64,000 nucleotides of DNA from Chlorokybus atmophyticus (Eukaryota > Streptophyta > Chlorokybophyceae > Chlorokybales > Chlorokybaceae). The stretch is from assembly GCA_009103225.1 (NCBI GenBank), contig RHPI01001259.1, forward strand, positions 206,486 through 270,485. Reading direction: 5' to 3'. This document shows positions 1-12,303 of this stretch, piece by piece. The translations under genes were made by a program, and so were the position numbers. Every line of letters begins with the position of its first letter. The stretch's first letter is position 1. The notes under the pieces were generated by a model. The model was not told where the DNA came from. It searched no databases and saw only the letters and a program-made list of their open reading frames with translations.

Positions 1-998
1 GGCTGTAGTGTAGCAGATTGTTTCAACTGAGGCATTCGTCAACCCTCTCACCATCTTGCTGCTTGAGTTGATCAGCAGGCAAGAAGTGACTAGGAGCAGT
101 GTACCATTGGGTTGTTATTTGCCACATTCGTTGCTGCACTTGCAGTGCAATACGCATATTGACCTCACTGGCTGTTCAACCATCAGCAGTAAGCGCTTGA
201 ACAAGGACAATGATGATTCTGCAGGCCACATTCTCAACTTCTTCAGCACCATGGCATGCGCCTGTGCTCAATTTGATTAATACAATACCATGCACCCCAT
301 CAGCTTTGTTTGCACATCAAGATGCCCAGCGCTCATTTGCAACATGTCATATATGCTTTGCGTGTGCCTCATCAACAGTAGTCGAAGACGCACAGCTATA
401 GGTAGTATGTAATCAAGTCACCGCCATTGTTGTGTACACGCACGCACCTATGTCAGGCACTCATCGATGCGCAAGTGCTGGAACCGTCATAACACTTGCG
501 CATATGTTGACAGCATTGAGTTCAATGGGGAATAACAGAGTCCTAAAGATCACCCTCATTGGTAGCAATGGTACATCCATCACATGCATGCTGTAGCCCT
601 GCTGCTCCCAATTGAATGTGCACGCTTCAACCTTACTACCGGACGCCCTGCAATGCGTGCATGATGTACTGCTGCTGCTGGAACAACATGTTCTGCTGTA
701 TGACACGACCAAGCGGTACAGGGATTCAACCACGACATCTCTTTCAGTCGCAATGTTCAACCGCTTGCAAGCATTGATCACTCCTCCTCCAACAGACTGA
801 AGGCGCGACATGCCTTGCACTCAGGAATGTTCAACCGCTTGCAAGCATTTGATCACTCCTCCTCCAACAGACTGAAGGCGCGACATGCCTTGCACTCAGG
901 AACCACACAACAACATGCTATGACACGATCGACTGTACAATACCGCACCGAGGAGGTGCGGGTGCAGGTGCAGATTAAATACACAAGTTCCGTCCCCA
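1..998. other. Region downstream of the CHCH gene, no gene called
   Basis: No conserved coding exon could be recognised here. Open frames exist on both strands but none carries a family signature. A minus-strand frame (about 461-820) is open for 119 codons, but a tandem duplication runs through it (752-900) and it lies just past the predicted stop of the CHCH gene, so it may be 3' untranslated sequence or an unannotated exon. Confidence 0.4.
752..900. repeat. Two-copy tandem duplication, 74/75-bp unit
   Basis: Copy 1 is 752-825 and copy 2 is 826-900. Both start AATGTTCAACCGCTTGCAAG and end TGCCTTGCACTCAGG. The only difference I see is one extra T in copy 2 (GCATTTGATC against GCATTGATC). Near identity implies a recent slippage or unequal-crossover event; the one-base indel would break any frame read through both copies. 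Confidence 0.9.
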
Positions 999-1705
999 TC
1001 AAGCCTGCAGTTAGATGCGCTGATGAGCGACGCCGCAAAGTATCCATGACACTGAACATATTAACAAGATATGTGCATTTGGCACAAAATATCAATGCCA
1101 ACTCACCTTGCGTTTGAGCATACAAGACTTGAGCTCCTGCTCCAAGTGCGTGCAGCTTGCCAGGCCGTGCGCTTGCATGCACTCCCACATTGGCAGGCAA
1201 TTGCACTCCAGCGACGTGTCTGCGCGCATTGAGGTGTGTGCGCGTGCACGAGTGTGGTGAAGTGGCGGTGGTGGTGGTGTGGGGGCACACAACTGGCTTT
1301 GCAAGTAGCAAGCACAGCTGGCTCGTTGTCAATCACAAAGACAGCAAGCAGCCAACTTGCAATGCAATCGTGCACCCGGCATCGCACACAGAAGACAGGT
1401 TCAAAAGACACGAAGCAAGATTGTCATTGACACACAATCAAGCAGCTACTGTTGTGAAACAAGCACAAGAGGCGAGCGCAGTTACCTGGTTGACTTGTGC
1501 TTGCACTTGTGCTCGTGCTCATGCTCGTGCTGGTGTTTGCTGTCGCGCGTGCAGGCAGCACACGAGGTGTGTGCTGCACAATTGCGGATGCTTGTGCTCG
1601 CTCCATGCCCGGGTGCAGGAAGTAGGAGGCGCAGCCTATGGCAGCCCCTGCTGAGGCCATCGCAGCTACAAAGAGCCGGCCGGAAGCATCACGCATAGCC
1701 GCCAT
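999..1705 (-). CDS. Small CHCH-like (CX9C) protein with N-terminal membrane segment
   Basis: Three-exon model: 1486-1705, 1107-1219, 999-1004, all GT-AG with matching phases, giving about 112 residues. Exon 1 begins MAAMRDASGRLFVAAMASAG and holds a short hydrophobic segment near residues 10-30, followed by a Thr/Ser-rich linker. Exon 2 carries the cysteine pattern ECNC-x5-EC-x8-C-x9-C and ends CMLKRK. The final CX9C spacing and the Leu/Glu helix (THLEQELKS) resemble CHCH-fold proteins of the mitochondrial intermembrane space, which fold by Mia40-driven disulfide formation. The first pair is spaced CX8C, so it is not a textbook twin CX9C protein. If the last intron is retained, the protein ends KVSWH instead of a single Ala. 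The specific family is not recognised; a mitochondrial role is inferred. Confidence 0.55.
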
Positions 1706-4700
1706 GCTGAGAGTTCAACTACACACAAACACTCAGCCTGGGGTGCAAGAATTCAACACATCCAGCTAGCCAGCAGTTAAGCAGCAGCCTGGCCTGGCTT
1801 TTGTCCTTGACCCCCTCACAGCCTGAGCTCCGCAGCCATGTGGCACCAAAGAGTGCGGCTAGCACAGCTCCCACCTGCTCCAATCAAAGCCAATCACAAC
1901 CTCAGCGTAGCGACGACGACGACCACCACGACGACCGCTACGACTAGCGGCCTGATAAGGCTGCTGCTTCAACCGCCGCCGATTGCCACGTCAGCCACGC
2001 TGCTGCGCACAGGCCACATCATGCATGACTACTCCTGAGTCGTGACGCATGACGCACCAGTACCGGTAGTGACGGTGCAAAGCGTTGCACGGTGCAACTT
2101 GCACCTTGGAGAGTGGCGAGTGGTCGGGGAGATCTTGTGTTTGGGTGCGTATTTTGTGCTACACGTAAAGCAATAGAGATGCGATTCGCATCATGCGAAT
2201 AGAGTGCAAGCGGTGTGTCTCACATACCATGTGTCTCATTGACTATATCAGTATCGGATATTGATAGTGATTGTCTATACAAATACTTAATACCCATCAT
2301 GTGCACGAGTACAATCACACTTACACCGTGTCGGGGATTACGCAAACCTGATAAGCGAGATGTTTAAAGAAGACCAAAGCTATATTACGCACATTGCAAT
2401 TATTGCTTAAATTACATCCAGCTTCAAGCTAAAGTTTACGTATTCCATTAAAGTCTGATAACAATCTACAAACAAGTACTTTCGATGCTTTAATAACTTT
2501 TAATTGGGCAGCAACTGATGGCCACTTGAAGAGCATCAATCCGATTGTAGCATGAATTTACCATATAGTGTTGCATGGGGTGTACGAGGAGATCGTGCCC
2601 GTCACATAATTACGCTGACGGAACAATTAAATATGATCACTCAGAATATCTTTCTGCACAGCGACATTTGTCATTAGATTGTTCGCATGTTAATAGACCA
2701 CATGATGCTGGTCTTGTCTTGAGCATGCAAGCTTTGCGCTTATGAACCAAGCACTTGCGATACTTGCTTAAATTGCTCCAGCTACAATGTATTAATATAT
2801 TAATGCCCTAATGTACGAGCTCCATACTTTCGTTCTCGCCTTCGTTTTATAGTACTACTATAAATTGTATTAATAATGCTAAGCCATTGGTCACTATACA
2901 CAAACTTGTGCCATTGGCATCATGCTCAGAATATAAGGTTTTTGAGGATATTTAGCAGCAAGGGTCTTAAATGCATATGTTGGTAGAACAAGTAAGTGAA
3001 TTTTGGGCCTGGTAGCGTATCCAAAATCTCGTACGGCGAGAAGTTCATTTCCATACTTGCGTATAGAAATGCACCACTTGTTTAACTCATTTTAAAAGCG
3101 TTGTTGCCGGTTGTGTGCGAATGTTAAGTCCTTGCAACCCAAATACAAATTGGCCATTTGTACTCCTATCACAGTACGAATGTTAAGTCCTTGCAACCCA
3201 AATACAAATTGGTCATTTGTACTCCTATCACAGCACGGTGTTGTTTCTCACGGAAATGCCAATGGCTTGTTTGTTGAGCTGATTTTTCAGCTGAATTGAC
3301 AAACGATTTATTCAACGAATACGACAACATTGCATGCAAGGTATCAGCCGTGTAAACAGTAATTATTCGCTGCCTTGCTGCCAGTTAGCGTACTCAGTAA
3401 TGCTGCAAGGCCTCATCTTTGACTTTGTGTTACCGATATGTTAGTTTCAATACGGTTGCAGCTCTGTGCAGGGTAGCAGCATGCAAAAATGTGTCACCCA
3501 CAAGGCTTGTCATGCAATCAAATCAGCATTACACATGTTGGTACATATATTTGCGAAGTTATGACATAATACGAAAGGATATCAGCTTATCCGCACTGGA
3601 CCGCGTAAAAACACTTAAGGAGTCTTGTATAAACCAGCTTACAGAGACTCTTTCCACTATCACACTCGCCTGGAGTTAATAAAACACAAGCAGCAGTATG
3701 GTATATACACATACATGCGTGCCAATTGAACCAGCCCAATTCTTACAGGTGGTTACAGAAGAGCCTCATTGAACACGCTTGCGACTCTCATGACCACCAA
3801 ATTCACTAACGCTGTGCCGCTAGGTTTATGTTCGCAAAAGGCGAGGCGTTTGAGGCTATTAATAAGCCTGCAGCCTGAAAATCAAGCAGTGGTACATTAA
3901 ATATCCCGCAGCCTTCTATTTGGTTAATGCGGTGGCGGCTAGGGCACGTGCGCCGTCCTTCATGACACTACTTGTGGCTTACATGGCGTAAATCGTCATG
4001 TAATGATAGTGGTTGTTGGTTGAACTGGTAGCTAGTGCATCTAAGTGATACTGACTTGTTGATGTGTACTGATGAGCCTATGACGGAGCCTACTTGTACT
4101 GCACGACACCGCTGCAGTTGTACATCATGCTGTGCACGCTGCAGTGACAAGCACACTTTCATGCTACAACAGCCATTGAACCAGGCACGGGGAGCAGATG
4201 TTTGGTAAAAGCGCCTGCGCCATGTGCAGCCCCGGTACGCACACATGCAGCAGCACCACAGCAGCACCGCCACGGCATTGCCTGCAGTTACTGCAAGCCC
4301 AGGGCAGCCAAGCCCCAGGGCAGCCCAGTTCGTACCCTACCCTACCCTAGCCTGCCCTGCCTGTTTGCATACGTGCCACACAGCTGTATAGGGTATGTGA
4401 AGTGCTGTGTGAGACACATGCATGTGACCGCCATAGCACAGCTGGCACATAGCGGGAAGGGTGTGAGAGAGTGGGGGAAGGCGGAGGGAAGGCGGAGAAA
4501 GAGTGGAGGGGGTCCGTCCACACTGTGTACAAAAGATGCAAGAGGGAATGTGCCTACTTTGCTTGGCGCTACAAGGGCTGACTGTTTGAACCTTGGCGTG
4601 TTGCAGGTATACAAGGACTGCATGTTGACTGCCATGTCTAGCGCGGTGGGTAGTAGTATAGAGTGTGCGCTAGATAGTGATAGTACCCGGCGCTGGCATC

Positions 4701-5387
4701 TAATCACATGCGTATGCTCATTTGCCTGATGGTGGATGTGCATGATGCAACGTGTGACCATGCAATACCCAGCATGTGCATAGTAGACTAGAGATTGATG
4801 TAGACCCTCTGTCCAAATACTGGCCTTTTGGATGCTCGTTGTGCATGCTAGTTGGTATTTGTTCACAACAGTAATGAGCTATTCAAGTATGTGACATGCA
4901 AAGCACCCGCAAACACTCAGCACACGCATTGTGGTGGGCGAGTGGAAGAGTGGCGGCGGCAGGAGGCAGAAGGGAGGCGGGCGGGGAGTCCTGGTCGCTG
5001 TCGCTGTTGCCCATACCAGCCTACCGCGGGGGAGACTGACTGCAAAGGTGGCTTGGCAGGTGATTGCTACTACCAACGCATGCTTGCATGACTAACGGGG
5101 GTAGCAGTGTAGTGTAGTTAGTGTTGTAGGTAGTGACTAGCTGAGCCCGGTGGTTGATTATAGTTGGTTCTGCCTGTGTATGCTATGTACAAAAAATGCG
5201 AGAGGGGTATGTGCTGTCACTGCTGGCACGTCAAATGCATGAGCACAAACACATCACAACTACTGTGCACAGCTCAGCCAGCAGCAATGAAGTATGCAGC
5301 AATGAGACCAGATAGCATTGCAGCAGTGCAGCTCAGCAGACCAAGGCCAAACCAATTCCCACCCTTCTCAACTCCATTCGTCACACA
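1706..5387. other. Gene-poor, AT-richer intergenic stretch
   Basis: From about 2200 to 3900 the base composition is visibly more AT-rich than around the neighbouring genes and open frames are short. Nothing here matches a known family. The 59-bp duplication at 3118-3235 lies within it. Around 4300-4345 there is a G/C-rich stretch with short repeats (CAGGGCAGCC, CCCTACCCTA). Long overlapping open frames on both strands at 4202-4866 look like chance. Confidence 0.5.
3118..3235. repeat. Two-copy tandem duplication, 59-bp unit
   Basis: Copies at 3118-3176 and 3177-3235, each starting CGAATGTTAAGTCCTTGCAA and ending with CTCCTATCACAG plus two bases. I see two substitutions (GGCC/GGTC and AGTA/AGCA). 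It lies in non-coding AT-richer DNA. Confidence 0.92.
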
Positions 5388-8040
5388 TCAACCAAAATTG
5401 GACGAGAACCCGAGTTGAATGCCTGTCTTGGGTGAATCGCCCGGACACATCCGCAACACTTGACACAAGTTGGCCTGCGCGCAATCAGGTTAGCACATCA
5501 CATTCTTTCAAGCACGACAGCACAAAGCCACATAAACAACATGTTCTTACCTCAAGCCTGCCAAATCTTGTTGGAAATACCAAACCAGCCCCAACCGAAA
5601 CGCGCATGTTGTCGAGGAAGGACTTTACAACGTTGGAGAACCACGCGGGGTCTCCTGACCTATAAGCCGCCGCGGGTCCGGTCAGCTGCACCAGCTGGCC
5701 GGCGTTGGCAAACACGTGGCCGTGGATGCCCAACATTTCCAGGTATGGGTGCGGGAGGATGAAATTTAGCGACGCGTACGCCGTGAACACAGCGTCGCCT
5801 CCCAACCGGTCGTGACCCGCCCTGTGCCGCCTCTCCTCCTCCGTCGCGGCCTCCTCGTTCTCTTGCCGAGGTATCAACCGCCTTGCATCGCTGGGACCTG
5901 CCAACAGTAGTTCCAATCATGTGGACATTTGGTTGCAAACCCACACTCTGTAAAGACTACCCTTTCCTGACACAAACTTTGGCAGCAAAGGTTTATTCTC
6001 TTGCCACAATTGTAGGGCTGTTCACACAAAGCGTTCTGTGTATTATACGTGCATGTCTGTGCCAACCGTTATCTGTATCTGTCAAACAGACCACACTCGC
6101 ACATGCTCACCAACTCCTTTGGTCCTGAAGCCTCTCAAGGAACCTGGTCCACCAAGGAAATATCTGTCGCATATGATGCTCGGACGGCTGAACCCATTGA
6201 AAGCCCACGGCAGCATCATCCCAGCGCTGCCTCCAAGCATCAGCGTAGCCCACTCAGTCAACGGGAGGTTGTACTGTGTCTCTACTTTCTGCACAATGCA
6301 CATTCACACTCGTCAAAGTTCCCATGCTTGTGCGCACACATTGTGACATAAGCTGTCATATACCGTGTTACCTGTGCTATAAAGCGTGTGAGTCGAGAGT
6401 CGAAGCCAAGCCCTGCCAGCTCGGTTGTTGCACGCAGCGCCCACCCCATCGACGGCGCCACGGCTGAGTCTCGGTAGTCCAACATGTGCGTATAAAGCAG
6501 GGAAGACTTGAGTGAGTCGCCCCCGCATTGCAGTATGCATGGCGATGCCTGTCGTGTTGCGGCGCTGATGTTGCGCCACGTGAGGCCGTAACCCAACTCA
6601 TGCTCGTGCGACGAGAGCGAGACGGACCCGCCGCGGAACTTCTCGTTGAACGAGCTGTGACGCTTCATGCTGCGTGAGTCCTGAAAAAGGCGCCACGTGA
6701 GCTTGCAGTCAGCCCCGCCCGGCCTCGGCTGCATCAACGCAACGGCGAATCGGTTGGTAGAAAGCCCACCGACTGAAGCCTCGACCTCCAACTTCTCCGC
6801 AGTGCCGTAGTGGTTTAGCAACGTGAGCTTGCCCTCCACACTACCTTCGCCACCCTGAAATGATGACATCCAACATAGGCATGTAAGCAGGCAAGGAAGC
6901 ATACATGGGTTGACGTCAGTTGCTGTACTCAGGCACGTATGTGCGCATGCTAGCATGCTAGTGGTGAGCTTGGTAGGATTACACGGTCCACGCATGCAAC
7001 ATTGTGCTTGCATGCATGCATGCACGCATGCAATACGTGGTTGTGGGAGGAGCCATCGTCCTGTTGCACTAACCTGCACATATGTGCCAGTGTTTAAGGA
7101 GAGTGGTCCAGCCTCTTGCACTGTGATGATGACTGTGGCGGTGTCGAGCCCAGGGATTTCCGGCCCCTCATCGATGAGAATGTCGCACATGGTGAAGATC
7201 TCCAAGTCCTTCAAGCGGTGCGAAGCATCCAACACGGAGTCTTTTAGCTCCTCAAACGAAGAAGCCTCCAACACAGGCATCTGCACACCACACAGCACAG
7301 GAAGCATGACGGCCATGCATCTGACAACTGGAGCGCTTCACAACAAGTTTAACGCTTGGAAAGCTAATGCAAGACAAAATGTTTCTTCCTTTTACACGTA
7401 CCTGCACAACCTGCAAGGCTTTCAAGCACGCAAGGCAGTTTTGTGCAGTGCTTGCCATGCATGCAGTGCCAGCTTGCAGATAGTGATGATTCTGATGCTG
7501 CTGATGTTGATGATGACGTACGTACCAGCTCACGCTCCACAATCTCTCGCCTTGTCCGTTGCAACCCATCAATCTCAACTGCTACAACACGCAGAGGCTT
7601 ACTCGCTGCAGCCTACGCACAAGCAAGAAAAGTTGCAACACAATGCACACGCACATAACCTTCAGGCCAAAGCATGCACAGAAAGAGGCTTATCAAAATG
7701 CACAAATACATTGACACATCTACAATATAGAGTGCAAACAACATGCACACAAACAGAATAAATGTGCATGTGGCTGTGACATACACAACCACATGCACAT
7801 GTACTTCTGCCAAAGCATGCACCCAACAATACGGAGGTATTTCTTGCTGTCTCTCACCTTCAGTGCACCATTATAATCATAGTCCTGGTCTGCCGCCCCC
7901 TCAGCCACGGCCTCAGCGACCTCCCGCCTAATCCTCTCCACGGCGTCGTCGCCATCGCCGTCGCTGACCGGCGGGCTCGCCGCAACCTGCTGCTCGGCAT
8001 GCCACTCACCGCCGATAGCTTCCTCCCCCGTCGCCGCCAT
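5388..8040 (-). CDS. SAM50: SAM50 / Omp85-family beta-barrel assembly protein
   Basis: Mitochondrial outer-membrane beta-barrel insertase of the SAM complex. Seven exons with consistent phases (7858-8040, 7526-7612, 7074-7280, 6372-6854, 6111-6288, 5551-5897, 5388-5474) give about 523 residues, close to the usual 450-530. The N-terminal acidic region is followed by one POTRA-like domain (VVAVEIDGLQRTRREIVERE, then SFEELKDSVLDASHRLKDLE). The C-terminal 16-strand Omp85 barrel includes the diagnostic L6-loop motif in FLGGPGSLRGFRTKG. The last exon ends GIQLGFSSNFG, matching the family's final beta-strand. The start is the first ATG of the frame, at 8040. A hydrophilic Glu/Arg insertion (NEEAATEEERRHRAG) sits after the RGF loop. 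The gene is divergent to RFT1, with about 250 bp between the two start codons. A plastid OEP80-type paralogue is the main alternative, but a single POTRA favours SAM50. Confidence 0.92.
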
Positions 8041-8291
8041 GGCCGCCCACCACGCCGCCCCCAATGCACCACAACATCAACGACACCACCAACACTAACA
8101 GGCTCAGCACTAACAAGCTGTGCTAGCTTGATCGCAGCTTGAGACGGCAGCGATGGGCGGCATAAGCTGCTTCGTCTCCTCCCACTCCTCCTCGTCGTTG
8201 TCGTGCTTTTGGCTGCAGGTGTAGGTGTCAAGGTGCTTGCAGCTGTTGTGGAGGGTGAAGCAGGCTTTGCGGCGGCAGCATTGTTGTCGTC
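8041..8291. promoter_or_regulatory. Shared divergent 5' region of SAM50 and RFT1
   Basis: About 250 bp separate the two predicted ATGs, so both promoters and both 5' untranslated regions must fit here or be intronic. I see no TATA-like element; the interval is rich in GTTG/CAAC and CTC repeats. Shared regulation is inferred from the geometry only. Confidence 0.5.
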
Positions 8292-11200
8292 ATGGTGAAG
8301 GCGCAGGCGGATGGCGTGGCTGCTGCTGCGGAGGCAGCAAGCCAGGGAGCTGTGCTTGTGGACAGCTTCCTGTGGCTGGTTGGTAAGTAGTTTAGTTGTT
8401 AGCTTCAGCTTGGGCATGCTTACACCCGTTACAACAAGCATGTCCTGTGCTGTTGGTTGGCAAACGAGAATAATGCGCACAGCTGCACAATGCCACACAA
8501 TGCTTCTGAAAAGCTTGAGAAGGTTGTTCAAGCATCAAACAACACAGCTGCTAAGGTTGCTCATTTTGTCGTGCTGTTGTGTCTGGTGATCAGTTTCACA
8601 GCTGTGCTCCCGCTTCTTCACCTTCCTGCTCAACCTGCTGGTGGCTCGCCACCTCTCCCAAGAAGACTATGGGGTGAGCGTCAATGCACCACCCTCCCCA
8701 TTCACTGCGTACATCGTCCATTGAACACTGAAGCAAGCATCACCCATTAGCTCCTTCACTCACTTACTCATATTTTCATGCATTCAACTAGTTCACTTAT
8801 CATGCACACATTCGATTATACGCACGCTTGTTCATTCAGTGCTGAGTCAAGTCAACTTGTCATTCAGTCCCTGTGGTTGCTGTGCTGCAGTCAGTACTCT
8901 TTGTTGTTGATTGACAGTCTTGTGATGTTCATGCGTGTAGGTGGCGTCCATTCAGTTCCACCTTCTCACCACAAGCCTGCTGTTCTTGAGCCGTGAAGGC
9001 TTCAGGAGGAGTTGTTTACGCGTCAACCTCAAGTGAGTGGCCATGTTGTGTCCATGACAATAGCAATGGGTGATCGACACACATCTCCTCCTTTGCATTC
9101 AGCATGAAGTCGCCACCGGAGGAGTTTGCACGCGTTGCAAATGTGGCCTACCTTAGCATACCCTTTGGCGGTGTGATGGCGGCTTCGACGTGCTTTATGA
9201 TCGCTTACTGGCAAAAGCTGCAGCTTGCGGATCCATATCTGGTTGCCATTGTTCTGCATGGTCAGTGTCCGCATGTTTGAACTCGTTGCGGCACATGTAC
9301 ATCAACACGTGCGCGATGCACGGGCATTCACTTATGCAAAGTTACAACCACAGGCGCGCACGTGCAGGCCTCGCATGCATACATGTGCACGCACCAGTAT
9401 TCAATCACATCCCACCCACACATGCAGCCCATGCACGTATGCACCAGGTTGCATTATGCGTGCATGCAGTAAACCAGCCTGTACGCGGTGTTGGGTTCTC
9501 TTAAGTACGCATATGCACAGATTGCATGCAACCATATGTGTGCCTTTGGTGAGTTGTATAAGTATGCTGAAATGTTCCATGACAGGTGTCGCGGCGTTTG
9601 TAGAAATGTGCGCTGAACCGCTGGTGATCATCGCTCAAAGCATGCTGCTATTTAGACTGAGACCCATCGCTGAAGGCGTTGGGACGCTGGCTCGATGCGT
9701 CGTCCTTGCAGCATTTGTGTTCCACAGCCAGGCATGTGTTGCTGAATGTTACAACTCCACAAAACAACACATGCACGTGAGAGGGTTGTGAAGTCAATGC
9801 TAGTTGCCTGCTGCCACGCATACCACTCTGGGCGCCTCTATGCAATAGACACACCCATTGTTATTTGTGTTGCATGGCGCGTGTGCAGCAAGCAACAACC
9901 GATGCTGTTGGTGCTGAGAGGGTGTTTGCCTCAGGCAGGTCTTGTAATGTATGGCTATGGCCAACTGGCGTTTGCATGCGCCCTTCTCTTCTGCTACAGC
10001 GCATACTTCCTCCACAACGCTTTGGTGCTCCACAACCGACCAAGCTTAAGCAACCTGTTACCCGCGCCCACCAAACAACAGCCCGCTGGCAAAGGGTAAA
10101 TACTCCACATCTCACTGAGTTGCTACTTTTGTACACGCTTGTTGTGTCTACACAATTTGTACAACAAGCGTACACTTGTTGTGTACACTCAACAAATGTA
10201 CACAACAACTTTACATCACAATTATACACAACCTGTACAACAATTGTTCACCAGTCCATATAGGATTTGTTGCAGGCGTTACCAGCTGGATGGCAACCTG
10301 CTTGCCTTTGCCGGGTGGTTCACGGTGCAGGCGGGGGAGAAGCTGGTGCTCACGGAGGGGGAGAAGCTGGTGTTAGTTCTTGTGGAGTCGCGATACAACC
10401 AAGGCGTGTATGGCCTCGTGTCCAACCTTGGTATGGCATGTTGCATGTTGATCTCATCATAAGTGGCTCATGCGCATACAGAGTGAACTTTGTTAAACAT
10501 GTTACTTGTATGCTTTGGCTTCCTGCAGGATCTGTGGTAGTGAGGGCTTTCTTTCAACCGTTTGAGGAGAGTGCTTTCACCATGTTCACAAAAGCCTGTG
10601 GTCACAAGGCAGGTGGAGTGTGCAGAAGCAATATCATCTCATGCATGAATGCATACAATGCAGAACACATGTACACACGCACGCGCATACGCATGCGTAC
10701 ATACATGCACGCATGCATACGTGCGCGCCAACAGACACACATGCACGCACACGCGCACATGCACACATACGTACACACATACGCGCACGCATGCACACAC
10801 AAACATACGCATTTGTGACTGCAGGCCAGAGCATAGACCAGGCAAGGCAGCGTGAGAGCGCGCGTATATTAACGCTGCTTCTGAAACTCATGCTGATTTT
10901 TGGCTTGATATTCGTTACATTCGGCCGCGGCTACTCGTACACGCTGCTGCGCCTTCTTTACGGCTCCAAATGGAGCGACACCGACGCGCCGTACGTGCTG
11001 GCGTGGTACTGTTGTTATGTTCTCGCCATGGCCATCAATGGTGAGTTGGTGCATGGATTCAACTCAGATAATCTCTTACCATTTGGGCAATAAGTGTATG
11101 CATATATATGCAGTAGCCGTGTGTGACATGTGCATGCCTGTGGGTGTTTTCTTACGCGTGTGCCAAACGCCCCCACAGACCCAACTGTCACCCACAACTC

Positions 11201-12303
11201 ATACACTACATTTACTTCTACTCAGGGATTACGGAGGCATTCGTCCATGCTGTGGCCAGCCAAGAGCAGCTCAAGCGGATCAACGTGTGGCTTGTGGCCT
11301 TCTCAATCACACACGTCATCACCAGCTGCCTGCTCATCACCTGGGCTGGCGCCGCGGGCCTCATAGTAGCCAACTGCTTGAGTAAGTCTCATGCTGCATG
11401 CTTCGCTTGTTGGTGTCGTATGTTTGTTGAAGAGTTGGGGTCCTTTGATCTGCGCAGACATGGCGTGGCGGGTTGTGTACTCTCTGAACTTCACTAAGCG
11501 CTTCTATGAGGTGCGGATGTCATAGCCACGTTGGATCTGTATGTTTCTCTTGGTGCAATCACACTGTGTGCATACTCTCAGAGTAACTGGTATGTTCCCT
11601 TGATGCAGGGAAGCAATGCCTTTTCAGCAATGTCATCAATTCCAGCAGCGCCTGTCCTGTTGTGTCTCGCTTCAAGTTTTGTTGTGACACAGGTAAGCGA
11701 CATGAACTCACTATTACGGTGCCTTCAATAGATGTATGGCCAAGAGTTTCCTGATCCATATCAAGTAATATGGATCAGGAAATTCGCATACTTAATCATA
11801 TGTCGCCTGTTGCTTTAGGTTGGTTGCTGTGCTTGTTGTCTTGCCCTGCTGCCCTGCCCTGCCCTACTCCAACCACCCCACCCCACTGCCAACTTGCACA
11901 CAAGCACTTAGCAACGCATCACATTAGCGTGCATGCCCCTGCTGGTGGAATAAAGTTCTGCTCTGCCCTGCTCCTGGTTGCTGCTTGCATTGCTACTGTG
12001 CTCTTGCTTGTGATGCATCAGCTACTCAGATAAGACTACATGTCTTGCAGGTGTCTGAGCGCACGTTGTTGAACAAGAAAGAGTTCTACACCACAGCTGC
12101 AATGCACATGGGAGTGGGTGTCGGGTGCATGTCGCTGCTATGCGCCGCAGTGTAAGTGCTCGCAGTTGGGTGATTGTTGCCACATCAATGGGAGCCAACC
12201 TCATGAACTTTTGGGGCTTATAGTACAATGGGTATTGCGCAGGTGGAAATACGAGCGTGCATTCTTGCAACAAGTCGTGGCGCTCAAGCGGAAAAAGGAT
12301 TAA
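8292..12303 (+). CDS. RFT1: RFT1 family ER lipid-linked oligosaccharide protein
   Basis: Polytopic ER membrane protein needed for N-glycosylation; the family was proposed to flip Man5GlcNAc2-PP-dolichol, and its exact activity is debated. Exon 1 starts MVKAQADGVAAAAEAASQGA. Later exons carry family blocks in order: CSRFFTFLLNLLVARHLSQE, LLFLSREGFRRSCLRVNL, FVEMCAEPLVIIAQSMLLF, LVMYGYGQLAFACALLFCYS, the signature KLVLTEGEKLVLVL then NQGVYGLVSNLGSVVVR, RLLYGSKWSDTDAPYVLAWY, and a C-terminal tail FLQQVVALKRKKD. Roughly a dozen exons run over 4 kb, with a CA/TG-rich intron at about 10660-10810 and two hairpin-bearing introns. It faces CDC6 tail-to-tail with about 590 bp between. Confidence 0.93.
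10135..10171. repeat. Intronic inverted repeat in RFT1 (11-bp arms)
   Basis: Left arm 10135-10145 (ACGCTTGTTGT), right arm 10161-10171 (ACAACAAGCGT), 15-base loop. The following 90 bases keep repeating ACAACAA and GTACAC blocks, giving several alternative foldbacks. It lies between two RFT1 exons. Confidence 0.75.
11747..11782. repeat. Perfect 15-bp inverted repeat in an RFT1 intron
   Basis: Arms 11747-11761 (TTTCCTGATCCATAT) and 11768-11782 (its exact complement), loop CAAGTA. It sits inside the intron between the exon ending VVTQ and the exon starting VSERTLLNKK. The transcript can form an uninterrupted 15-bp hairpin. It is too short to call a microRNA precursor. Confidence 0.85.

Noticed and set aside
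853-1411. Minus-strand open frames over the CHCH exon 2 region
   Set aside because: They run through the predicted introns in other frames. Only the frame with the CX9C pattern joins in phase to exon 1.
4330-4355. CCCTACCCTACCCTAG resembling telomere repeats
   Set aside because: Only three units, period five rather than six or seven, and embedded in ordinary sequence.
4202-4866. Long overlapping open frames on both strands (about 175 codons each)
   Set aside because: They are antiparallel shadows of each other, show no family motif or splice context, and are Cys/His/Thr-rich as expected from chance reading of this base composition.
7401-7490. Possible extra SAM50 exon between the two POTRA exons
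   Set aside because: It can be joined in phase, but it would insert a Cys/Ala-rich stretch where the family has none; direct joining of flanking exons fits SAM50 better.
10602-10891. Several open frames on both strands in the CA/TG-rich RFT1 intron
   Set aside because: Repetitive Cys/Val/His/Thr translations of a dinucleotide-like tract; flanking RFT1 exons join across it.
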